Shown piece by piece: positions 50,403 to 64,000 of a stretch of DNA of 64,000 nucleotides; the stretch's first letter is position 1, and every line of letters starts with the position of its first letter. The notes under the pieces were generated by a model, which worked only from the letters and a program-made list of their open reading frames with translations, searched no databases and was not told the origin of the DNA. Position numbers and translations under genes: made by a program. The DNA comes from Ostrinia nubilalis (Eukaryota; Arthropoda; Insecta; Lepidoptera; Crambidae). The stretch lies in contig NC_087097.1 of NCBI RefSeq assembly GCF_963855985.1, forward strand, positions 6,047,001-6,111,000, written 5' to 3'.

Positions 50403-50418
50403 CTAACTATACGATTTC

Positions 50419-50566
50419 GCCTAGGCGCGGACCACCGACTTTTAGTTGGCTGATAGTTAGGTCAGGCTATTAAAATGAAAGTGATTTGATATCGGCCGAT
50501 TCTTCATACAAATTAGAATCGGGCCCAACTATCGGACGACTACAAATCGGTGGTCTGCGCCTAGGC
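50419..50566. mobile_element. TIR MITE starting GCCTAGGCGCGG, probable TTC duplication
   Basis: GCCTAGGCGCGGACCACCGA start and TCGGTGGTCTGCGCCTAGGC end; inverted repeats of about 40 bases. TTC stands on both sides, compatible with a 3-bp target duplication. Confidence 0.65.
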
Positions 50567-50705
50567 TTCATATACAGTCGTATCTTATCGTCAAACCACG
50601 GGGTAACAATTGAGGTAAAAATTATATCGTCAGATTTGATAAATGCAAACAAATACGAAGGTTACTTACACTATAACTGTCTTATCTAGGAATTGAACCC
50701 AGACT

Positions 50706-50808
50706 TACCCTGGTTGCACCATCTTACTTTAACGTTAACAAGCGTCAAAAGTCTTGCAAACTTCATACAAAAACACCGGTTACAGTTAAGGTGATGCAAC
50801 TCAGCCTT
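50706..50808. mobile_element. MITE, GGCTGAGTTGCACC family, diverged
   Basis: CCCTGGTTGCACCATCTTAC start, CTTCATACAAAAACACCGGT core, GGTGATGCAACTCAGCCTTA end. Confidence 0.6.
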
Positions 50809-50999
50809 ATAAAGTTCGTTCACTAAGAAAGGATACTAATTGAATAACAAAAGCCTAATTAAAATTACGGGTTCGTCAAGCATGTTTTTATTGTTCGTAA
50901 GTCCTTTGAGTAACAAGAATAAATACGGTACAGAATTTAAATCAAAAATTCAAGTCTTCATCTCTCGAATCGCATCTTCAGATCGGCCTTTAGATTCTC

Positions 51000-51849
51000 G
51001 ACTGGAAATAAAAGAAAAATAGGTTAGCATCTTATTTTAGTATGAAAAATATATAGCTTACTTAGAAATCCCTAAAGAAGAAAAACATGTGTATTTAGCC
51101 AGCTTTTTACCCGCGGCTTTGCACAAAATCTTTGTTGTTTTCCCATATGGACCCGTTTCATCCCTTAGGGGGTGAATTTTTTAAAATCCTTTCTTAACAG
51201 ATGCCTACGTCATTATATCTATTTACGTGTATTTCAGCACAGTCTGTGGCACAGTCCATTCAGTGGGTTGAGCTATGTGTTGACAGATCAGTCAGTGAGT
51301 AACATTTTCTTACATTTATAATAAGTAATTTCCAAAATAAACGTATAATTTCACGAGCGCTTAAAGTTAAACATGAAAACCCTCGCCAAACTGAAGCATA
51401 TCCGTTTTCCATTATATGTATGCAAATTTTACAATGTTTTATAGAGCTTGCTTATTTTAACTTCCGTGTGACATGCAAACCGTTGTTTTACTGTAATTTC
51501 GATGGTAGAGTTCCATGATTTTCAATTTTGGACTTTATTTTATTGTATCAAAGATCACTATGCCAGAAGGATTAAATATTGTAGCTCCAAGTTGAAAAGT
51601 AAATATCTATAGAAAAACTTCGAAATTAACAGTAGTTGATTTCAATTAATGATTAATTCCCAGGCATAGTATAAATCTAATAATGCAAGGACTACCAGTA
51701 TTAACTGCAATTACCTTTAGCTTATTAATTTAACCTTCATTTCAATGATTCCCACTCACAAAAAAATCATTAAGTAAGCTTACATAATTGCGTTAAAAAA
51801 ACACTACGCCCTCTGCATTCTGTTCCTCTTAGCTCTTCCTTGGTCTTAT
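51000..51849. other. No gene seen downstream of the amylase
   Basis: A Helitron-like GC-rich end fragment at about 51108-51130 (TTTACCCGCGGCTTTGCAC) and otherwise AT-rich DNA. Confidence 0.4.
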
Positions 51850-51944
51850 GCCAGTTTTCACCGTCAATCCCTAATTTTAAGTGACCCCTACGAAAACCAT
51901 AGGGGTCACTTAAAAATTAGGGATTGATAGTGGAAACCGGTATC
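51850..51944. mobile_element. Hairpin MITE just downstream of the amylase gene
   Basis: Arms of about 43 bases (CAATCCCTAATTTTAAGTGA, CCCCTA) separated by a few bases, nearly perfect. It lies about 85 bases beyond the amylase stop codon. Confidence 0.65.
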
Positions 51945-51948
51945 AGTC

Positions 51949-51954
51949 TTTAAT
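51949..51954 (-). terminator. Possible poly(A) signal (ATTAAA) of the amylase gene
   Basis: ATTAAA on the minus strand about 75 bases after the TGA stop (52031-52029). It is the closest recognised variant of the hexamer; the first AATAAA after the stop is much further away (about 51534-51539). A hairpin MITE begins just beyond it. Confidence 0.35.
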
Positions 51955-52028
51955 CGGACCCCAAGACTTCATAATAGAACCCTCTCCCAACTTAACTTAT
52001 TAGGCTTACCCGAATGCGTTAAAAATAA

Positions 52029-57590
<5,562 letters not shown>

Positions 57591-57822
57591 TCAGAAAAAC
57601 TATAAGTAAGTATACATCAGCTAATCAGACTATACATTTTCATTGCATATGATATGACCACAGAGTAGTGGGATGTAAAGAAAGGAAGGTAAGGGGGAAG
57701 GTTATTTAGTGAATCTTCAAATTTCGTTTTTGGCGGCGGCGGAGTTTTGGGCTGACACTGTGTAGGTTTGTTGTCGACACTAAAAGAAGAAGTTCGTTAA
57801 GTTTTTTCTATGAAAAGCACTC

Positions 57823-57939
57823 AAGGTTCAGCCAAATCAACGCCATCAGCCGGCGTGCAGTGATGGCGATCAATGCATGCATATAAGTCTGATCGCCATC
57901 GCTGCATGCCAGCTGATCGCGTTGGTTTGGCTAAACCTT
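57823..57939. mobile_element. Palindromic MITE in the amylase 5' UTR intron
   Basis: Second copy of 34931-35057: AAGGTTCAGCCAAATCAACG start, GATCAGCTGGCATGCAGCG-like complement and a GGTTTGGCTAAACCTT end. It lies inside intron 57583-58189. Confidence 0.65.
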
Positions 57940-58189
57940 CAAATGTAAGTAAGATTGTTTACGCTCGTTTCTGAATTTACTTGAATGAAAGAGAGTTTGG
58001 TGAAGTTGCAAAGTAAGAGCTTAAATTAAATTACGCTTCTAGAAGTTTTCCTAAATGGAAACTCCACAACTTTAAAAGCGTAGGAAGCACCTTCCAATTT
58101 GTTTATTTACAACTTGTTTTGAGATGTGCAAAGGTCCAGTTTACAAAATATGAATGATTTTTAAAAATGAAAATTTTATTTTCACTCAC

Positions 58190-58233
58190 CTGTCCACAAT
58201 ACGTTTTCAGTTTCTCCGATTAAGGAATTATCT
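58190..58233 (-). other. Non-coding first exon of the amylase gene (5' UTR)
   Basis: A strong donor, ACAG|GTGAGTG, ends this exon at 58190. A matching acceptor, TTCTAG|G, lies directly before the start ATG (exon resumes at 57582). The 5' UTR is therefore interrupted by a 607-bp intron (57583-58189), and the start codon sits one base inside the second exon. The proposed start at 58233 is the A of a TCAGAT initiator-like sequence, 32 bases after the first T of the TATA box. The exact start is inferred; the splice pair is seen directly. Confidence 0.7.
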
Positions 58234-58259
58234 GATCACTACCACCTGGTGTCCGACCG

Positions 58260-58265
58260 TTTATA
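58260..58265 (-). promoter_or_regulatory. TATA box of the amylase gene
   Basis: TATAAA on the minus strand, at about -32 to -27 relative to the proposed initiator at 58233, which is the standard spacing. It lies upstream of a strong splice donor for the 5' UTR exon, so promoter, untranslated exon and coding exons form a consistent series. Confidence 0.75.
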
Positions 58266-58275
58266 CATATACTAA

Positions 58276-58353
58276 AGATAAAGATAAAAAAACGCCTGAT
58301 TTAATTGTGTTTTTCAGTAATTATCTCTGTAATTAGCGCGATAAGACAGATAA
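58276..58353. promoter_or_regulatory. Cluster of GATA motifs upstream of the amylase TATA box
   Basis: Five GATA cores fall within about 80 bases of the TATA box: 58277-58280, 58283-58286, 58340-58343 and 58349-58352 on the plus strand, and TATC at 58322-58325 (GATA on the minus strand). GATA factors drive many insect midgut digestive genes, so this is a plausible midgut enhancer or proximal promoter. The motifs are seen; the function is inferred. Confidence 0.55.
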
Positions 58354-58785
58354 AAGATGAGATTATTGATTAACGTCAATTAAATAACATAATGGTAGGT
58401 CGCCGACTTTTCTACGATGTCGTAATATTTGACTTTCGAAAGAGGACCTGGAATTTTCTCATCACTGTAAAATAAAGATGAGCTTAAAAACATCACTGAA
58501 TCTAATATTTTTTTAAGTCGAAAGAAGATGGTAATGTAAAAGTAATGATGTTTTTGACTTTAAGAACGTTCGTGAGAAGCCTTTTGGATTTCGGATGATG
58601 GAAATTCAAGTAAAATTTTCTTTACCATTAAACTGTTGAGTTGAACTTGTGTGAAACTTGTATTTATTCTACAAGCTTATAAAAAATGGTTTAAAGAAGT
58701 AAAATACTCATTATACATTTTATTACTTTTGACAATAGAACATTTTATTTTATTATTGTTATTAGCTATTTAAAACTTAGTTTTT

Positions 58786-58816
<31 letters not shown>

Positions 58817-59492
58817 AAAAATATTTATTTGGTACTAAATGATACACAATCTAAAACTTAATTATTTCATTACGCCGTCAAACTTTCTTCCTCCGCTATT
58901 CATCGAGTTTGTAAAGAAGACTGAAACAAATGAAGTCGGTTAATAAATTCGATCAAATCTTTCCTTTCATTGCTAATGAATGGATACCATGCAAATTATA
59001 TTTTGGAGATTTCCATTAAATTGATAAATCTCAACAATAAATATTATTTCACTGTTAGATATAAAATCAGGCAGTTTAATTCCGAAATAGGTTCAAATCA
59101 CGGATATTGTCAAATACCTCGTGCGTGACCCTTTTCGAGTTAAACTCTGCGAAAATTAACTCCAGAATAAGTATGAGAGAGATGTTGAAATTATATTTCG
59201 AACTCATATTTCAGAATTGACACCCTAGTTTACCACACAGACTCACGCAGTAAACCGCTGATGGAAATATTTTTACTGATAACATAATTTGGATACGCAA
59301 TTTCAATCTTAGTGACGTAAGTCAACAACATTGCGTATGCACGATTACTTAGTGCATCAATCATTTCTACCGCGAACAGTCGAGTATGAGGTAGACCTCA
59401 ATTAACCAATTGTTTTAGAAAAATACCTCAACGCTCATTTCAAAAATTGAAAGTAAGGTAAGGGAGACATTCTCAAAAACCCAGTAGCTCCC
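58354..59492. other. Distal upstream region of the amylase; no gene
   Basis: AT-rich, with the (GAAA)n run at 58788-58820. Further regulatory sites may lie here but none stands out. Confidence 0.4.
58788..58820. repeat. (GAAA)n microsatellite
   Basis: About eight GAAA units followed by AAATATTTATTTGGTAC, probably the tail of a degenerate retrotransposon upstream of the amylase promoter. Confidence 0.7.
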
Positions 59493-59495
59493 TAA

Positions 59496-59647
59496 CGCCC
59501 GTATTCACAAACGATGCTTGTTTATGTGAAGCAGCAAATCGAACGCACAGCGTTGAATACATACATATTGCAATCTGTGATTGGTTCATGTGTCATTCTG
59601 TGCGTCCACGCGCACTGTGAGACGTCATAGTAATGTGAATACGGGCG
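59496..59647. mobile_element. PIF-type MITE with TAA target duplication
   Basis: Perfect inverted ends CGCCCGTATTCAC / GTGAATACGGGCG flanked by TAA on both sides (59493-59495, 59648-59650), as expected of PIF/Harbinger insertions. Interior contains CAAATCGAACGCACAGCGTT. 152 bases, upstream of the complete amylase. Confidence 0.7.
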
Positions 59648-59699
59648 TAAGACCCCAAGTATTTAGTTTTAAATAAAAAATTACTCTGTGTGGGTAAAT

Positions 59700-60085
59700 T
59701 TCTAATGCGACAATTGGTTTTGACCTTAGCGCATTAGTTGGCATCTCTCTAGATCTTTTTTTTATCCATAACGATACGGGAGCTCTTGGCCTGTATCCCA
59801 CCTGATTCGTCGTGGCGTTCCTCACCGTGGGCCACGGCATATGCTAAGTGGAGTCCCATTGCGATGGGCATCGCTGTTGCGACAGGATAGCACTGCTCAG
59901 TTCACTTTTTATTTCCTTGTAATATTTATGTGCTATTTCTGTCATTTTTTCTGTATACATTCTGCATCGTAATAAATGTTTTTTTCTTTCTTTCTGACGG
60001 TAAGTGATGATCAGGCCGGAGGTGGAAGCGAGCTTCACCCGGAATCCTCAACCACGGAGGAACTGGCTATCTGACCTCTAACTGC
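59700..60085 (+). repeat. Retrotransposon 3' end with TTTC tail, plus adjoining GC-richer piece
   Basis: CACCGTGGGCCACGGCATAT, GGAGTCCCATTGCGATGGGC and an end in AATAAATGTTTTTTTCTTTC match 45405-45625 in reverse. From 59995 a different piece (GATCAGGCCGGAGGTGGAAG) follows, probably another repeat. Confidence 0.55.
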
Positions 60086-60886
60086 CGGAACACAACGATG
60101 CTGTTAATGATAGATTGCCCGGTGCTTTGTCCTGCTGGAAGCTCTTCTGGAAGGACTGGTTTTTTGTTCTAAACGTCCTGCCAGAAGATCGTCGCAAGTC
60201 CTGCCCGCAGTACGCAATTTGTACGTGTTTGCTTGCTGGTCCTTCCAGCAGTACGGTGACCTTCAAATTTGAACTCATCCTCACCAGAAGTAGTAAACAC
60301 TTGGTTAGTGTTTATTAAATAAAAAGTCATGTCGTAGAATCATTTCGTTAAATCAGTCTTTTACTTTTCTTAATATATTATAAACTTGTTTATCTTCTTT
60401 TAACTTAACTAATAGGAACTATAATAAGGAACTTTAAATTAATTACTTTGGTACGTCACTTTGTATTACAAATTACACCTATCACTTACAAATACACTAC
60501 AAATTAAAAACAAAAACAAGAAATAAATTATAAATGTTTGATTAGGCTGGAATACTTCACATTCATTATAATATTATCGAAAAAATGTTGCCGACTCCAG
60601 GCCCGGCGCACACTGGATCGAGCCCATACAAAGCGTTGGACATCGCTTCCTTACTCAGTGTTTTTAAAATAAAATGAGATTGCGTCAACGTAGTAACTTC
60701 AAATTTTTACAGTGTAAGGTTGACAAGTTTATCTTTCTAATGTGATAGATTTTACTTATTAGATGGCAATTAATATAAGTGAAAAAAAATCTTAAAATAT
60801 AGTGATGAAAAACTTGTATTTATTGTTCAATTAAAAGCAAATACTCACTCATTTTGGTCTGTTTCCATATTTAAAGAGTAACATAG

Positions 60887-61180
60887 TCTAACAATACTCT
60901 AAATTTATTCTCATTAAGTGTTAAAATTATTAAAGAAATATTTTTGTAAACGCCTGATTTTTCATTGCACACAATCACTTTGTTCGATTTTGTCGAGCTT
61001 GTTTTCATATTCTGTTAACTGTTAGATACATAATCTAACAATACTCTAAATTTATTCTCATTAAGTGTTAAACTTATGAAAGAAATGTTTTTGCAAACGC
61101 CTGATTTTTCATTGCACACAATCACTTTGTTCGATTTTGTCGAGCTTGATTTTATATTCTGTTAGCTGTTAGATACATAC
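60887..61180. repeat. 147-bp tandem duplication
   Basis: CTAACAATACTCTAAATTTA starts at 60888 and again at 61035. The two units are about 90 percent alike. On the minus strand each is open for about 45 codons with the shared piece KSNKVIVCNEKSGV and NENKFRVLLDYV, bounded by CAG upstream and a stop after. Confidence 0.7.
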
Positions 61181-61542
61181 TAATGCAATTTTATAGGGAC
61201 TTAGCGGACTACAAAACTGACTCCAATCAACAGATTGCCTAAGCCAATCTACGTTTGTAGCTAAAAACTGGTGCTCATTATAATGACACTACTTCTTCTT
61301 GCGACAAACAATGTCAATGAAATTATTGTTTTTTTTTTATAGTTATCTGATAAATAAAATGTGTAACTCAGTACCTACCTAACACAATCATAAATGAAGA
61401 AAAAAATACATACAAAATGTATGTATGGTATGTACTAAATTCAACGACAATCTTTTGAGATGATGACAATATGATTTTTTTACTATATCTGTTTTATAGT
61501 ATTTCTTTATGTTCATAAAGTATTAACTACGTTAGTACTTAC

Positions 61543-61745
61543 CTCTGTTTATCTGAAGAGAGTGTATGCGAAAACAGCTCTAGTATCCTAGCTAAAGAAC
61601 TAGCGCGATCTTTCATCGTGGTTTTTAATAATGCATACAAATCTCTATTTGACTTGAGGTTTTTCATTTTAATGAGTATTTTTACTGAATTGCACACGAT
61701 AAACAACTCATAAACCAAAATTAACATCTTTGGTTTACCTGACAT
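61543..61745 (-). CDS. Doubtful small ORF with good splice donor
   Basis: ATG at 61745 opens 67 codons (MSGKPKMLILVYELFIVC start) ending in ACAGAG|GTAAGTAC, a near-ideal donor; unspliced it ends one codon later. I do not recognise the product. Its middle (FIVCNSVKILIKMKNLKSN) faintly resembles the VIVCNEKSGVCKN reading of the 147-bp repeats at 60887-61180, but no acceptor I tested joins them in frame. It lies inside inverted-repeat pairs, so it may belong to a mobile element or be chance. Confidence 0.2.
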
Positions 61746-62649
61746 TATTTTAGTGTAACGAATTTTACCTAAGTTAATTTTGCTATGCGGAAATATGAGG
61801 CGCTTTTATTTAGTTTTTTGTGATTTTCTCGAAAATAGGGATGAATAAGGGTCTAAAAACTGAGTAATAATATCGCCCACGTTGTCATCTATCATCTCTC
61901 ATTCATGGTTTGTTAAAGATCGCCCAAGATGTCAACTAAAACACGCAGTTTTCATTAAAAAAAATACCTTTTAAAAATACGTCAAAATAGCCAAGCTAGA
62001 AGTTTTTTAGGCACTCATTTTAACACACAGATTAAGATAAAGGTATAAGATAATACATTAATAAGTAATAACATAAAACCAGTGAACGAAATTGGATAAA
62101 TTGACAATACAAACAGAAGTCAGAAAATCCATGATTTTGACTTTGTTCACTTTACGGTCGCACCACATAACTATGATAGTAGATCATGACTTGATATTAG
62201 TGATATTTGATAGAATGAAGTCTCATCTTTCAATTTATATGCAAATCAATCTTGTTTTAAGTAGTTGCATTTAAAGCACCATGTCCAACACCTTGTATGG
62301 GCTCGATCCACCGTGCGGCGCGTCAAAATGTGTCGCGCGAGCGCGAACGCGCTGCCCCCGTGTATACTCGTGCGCCATCGGGCTTCGACTAATGGTTAGT
62401 CGCGTTTTTCGATCTTGGGCACTATTAGGTGAAAGAGAAAGAAACACTCTATTTTTTCGTGTAAATTTGAACTTTGTACAATGTATACTTACGAAACTGT
62501 GATCTTTTAATTTTGCGTCCTACCGGAAGTACTTTAAGTCCTGCTTGCAGGACTCCGGGCAATCTATCGTTAACATTGTTGTTATGACGACAGACTTAGG
62601 TAAGATGGTGGAAGCTAGCCAGGCGGACTTAGAACAAACCCTACCACCA

Positions 62650-62735
62650 ACCAAACCGAACAGAAAAATCTGCCCCCACTGGGAATCGAACCCGGGACCT
62701 CTGCGTCTGAAGCAGATGGCCTTACCACTATGGTA
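62650..62735 (-). repeat. tRNA-derived SINE remnant downstream of the second amylase
   Basis: On the minus strand: ATCTGCTTCAGACGCAGAGG anticodon arm and CCCGGGTTCGATTCCCAGTG T-arm, which is a good box B. The 5' acceptor strand to pair with GGGGGCA is absent, and the D-arm is shortened, so it is not a functional tRNA. Confidence 0.5.
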
Positions 62736-62798
62736 TTTATGGTATAGACATAAGATTAGCTAGAGTTTAAACTGTCAAATAAGTTATACAATAAAGAA

Positions 62799-62817
62799 TT
62801 TATTATTATTATTTATT
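62799..62817 (-). terminator. Poly(A) signals of the second amylase
   Basis: Two AATAAA hexamers on the minus strand, at 62817-62812 and 62804-62799, lie 5 to 23 bases after the TAA stop inside an ATT-repeat tract. A very short 3' UTR is implied. Confidence 0.5.
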
Positions 62818-62821
62818 ATTA

Positions 62822-62989
62822 TTATACCTCTTTTCCCACATGAATGGCTAGGTGCACATCTTCGGCGCGGCTTGACATATGAATATCGGCCCTGCCGTCA
62901 TTATTGACTATCACTTTGATACCGGTACAAGAGTTCTTCTCTTTCTTGCCAGTGATCACGTCGCAGTATTCACCAGGAGGAAGTCCAGT
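62822..62989 (-). CDS. Amy: Terminal exon of a second, tandem alpha-amylase (partial)
   Basis: An acceptor TTTTTAG precedes an open exon of 168 bases ending in TAA. It encodes 55 residues of the amylase C-terminal beta domain, from TGLPPGEYCDVITG to LAIHVGKEV. The last exon of the complete gene downstream also has 168 bases, and 29 of 55 residues are identical, including the cysteine pair of the domain. This is therefore the 3' end of a paralogue in the same orientation, about 4.6 kb upstream of the complete gene's promoter. The preceding intron runs at least to the window edge: no earlier exon is visible in 62990-64000. The moderate identity indicates an old duplication. Intact exon and splice site suggest a live gene, but the rest is outside the window. 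Confidence 0.93.
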   Translation of the reverse strand, partial: TGLPPGEYCDVITGKKEKNSCTGIKVIVNNDGRADIHMSSRAEDVHLAIHVGKEV

Positions 62990-64000
62990 CTAAAAATTGG
63001 ATAAGGCTTACTTAAAATAACCCTTAATAATAATATAAATGGGGCAAGCAAAATAAAACCGTTTAAAAATAAAGCTTAGTTCATTTACGTGTAAGTATCA
63101 AAGATAAAGAGTTTACGCGCACGTTGATACTATTAAGTTGTGTAGTTCAGCTTCGTTGTTGAATTTGCTGCTATTGTTTTTGTATTAATTAAACGCTACT
63201 GGAGATGAAAAGATTGTTGTTGAATGTTAAAATTTTATCCTAAGTCCTGTACATTGTGAGTACAGTCGCCAGCACATCAGGATATAAAATTTTATTCCAA
63301 AATGACACCTATTAAAATGTCTTAAGATGCTACAGTATAAGTACATCTGGTTGTGGTGTCTTTTGCACTATGAGATATTGAGACGTCACCCAAAAATTAA
63401 TCACTTCATTTGAACCGCACATAATAAATTAGTGTCACCCAGTGACTTCAAATGCTATCAAAACTTAGAATAATTTCATCGATATCTCTATTTGCGAGAA
63501 CGTATCCAATCCCGACATCAGTATGTGTGAATTTCACGCCCTTGTTTGTAGATACCTCGCAATAATCGAATGATACTAGAAATCTCACGAGAATGTGCCG
63601 TTTCATCTGAATGCTTTGTCGGGTTGCAATACACTATTTCCATGCCATCGACTTCAGAACTGGATGCCTGCGTTTGATGCGATCAATACATGGGATGTCT
63701 TGTAAATAGCTCGACAAACTAAACTATTTTATGATAATATTATATTACGAAAACACTCTTTGGGAACACTGTTTTTGTTACATTAAGTTTTTAGGATAAG
63801 TACAACAATTCTGTTCAACAAAAACACCGAAAAGTGTAGTGCGACCTAAAATGAAGCTAGCTTTCTCAGAAATACCTATCCACTCTTAACATACCTTGAT
63901 GAATTTGGGAATATTGTATACTGGTACCTAAGGTTTGAAACTAATTGTGCACATAATGAAACTTACCCAAACTAATATTGTACTATCAAATAAAGAATAT
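62990..64000 (-). other. Last intron of the second amylase; no exon seen
   Basis: I looked on the minus strand for the preceding amylase exon (motifs such as [10 protein letters not shown] or NDWWDNG) and did not find one. The stretch is AT-rich. The part around 63261-63360 resembles sequences near 17028 that start ACAGTCG.CAGCACAT, perhaps a small dispersed repeat. Confidence 0.6.

Larger units (their letters stand above)
60090..62586. mobile_element. Possible nested TIR elements between the two amylases
   Basis: Outer pair: CAACGATGCTGTTAATGATA then GATTGCCCGG (about 60093-60123) against CCGGGCAATCTATCGTTAAC (about 62546-62580). Inner pair: GGATCGAGCCCATACAAAGC (about 60612) against TTGTATGGGCTCGATCC (62293-62309), each extended by GTTGGACAT on the inner side. 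A GC- and CpG-rich stretch lies at 62310-62400. No transposase is seen. Alternatively these are four independent small repeats. Confidence 0.35.

Noticed and set aside
60887..61543. Joining the ORF donor at 61543 to the 147-bp units as one gene
   Set aside because: The donor leaves two bases, and every acceptor I tested before the units gives an immediate stop.
62665..62725. A working tRNA gene on the minus strand
   Set aside because: Good T-arm and anticodon stem, but the 5' acceptor strand is absent and the D-arm is shortened.
62990..64000. Earlier exons of the second amylase
   Set aside because: No amylase motif is visible on the minus strand in this stretch; it is taken as intron.

Overview
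The window looks like an AT-rich piece of a moth or butterfly (Lepidoptera) chromosome. The evidence is a complete intron-containing insect alpha-amylase with a lepidopteran-type active site, plus several repeat types I know from lepidopteran genomes: Helitron-like elements starting near AATATTATAAATGCGAAAG and ending GCTAGT, non-LTR retrotransposon 3' ends carrying the conserved TGGACAAAGGCCTCCCCCAA stretch, and many short inverted-repeat MITEs. I make no species call.

Layout. Positions 1 to about 51,850 hold no host protein-coding gene that I can support. This part is a patchwork of transposable-element remains in AT-rich unique sequence. There are at least a dozen truncated non-LTR retrotransposon 3' ends in both orientations, about eight Helitron-like pieces, and a decayed PIF/Harbinger transposase N-terminus (7705-7935). 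There are two copies of a hAT-like MITE, one with an 8-bp target duplication (24007-24482), and several PIF-type MITE families with TAA target duplications. Also present are tRNA-like SINE material (37690-37765 and 46147-46320) and long near-perfect inverted repeats at 4205-4728, 18428-18686 and 49077-49371. A CpG-rich patch at 41,940-42,062 stands out and may be a promoter.

Positions 52,029-58,265 hold a complete alpha-amylase gene on the minus strand. It has a TATA box, a non-coding first exon, eight coding exons whose splice phases all fit, and a 498-residue product with signal peptide, catalytic triad and four expected disulfides. Its introns are full of MITEs and retrotransposon pieces. 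Several GATA motifs lie just upstream of the TATA box, as expected for a midgut digestive enzyme.

Positions 58,266-62,820 separate this gene from a second amylase. They contain a PIF-type MITE, a retrotransposon 3' end, two nested inverted-repeat pairs (60,090-62,586 and 60,600-62,321), a 147-bp tandem duplication and a doubtful small ORF. The terminal exon of the second amylase (62,822-62,989, minus strand) has the same length as that of the complete gene and 29 of 55 identical residues, so the two form a head-to-tail tandem array that continues beyond the right edge. Both genes would make secreted starch-digesting enzymes; the rest of the window is mobile DNA and its remains.
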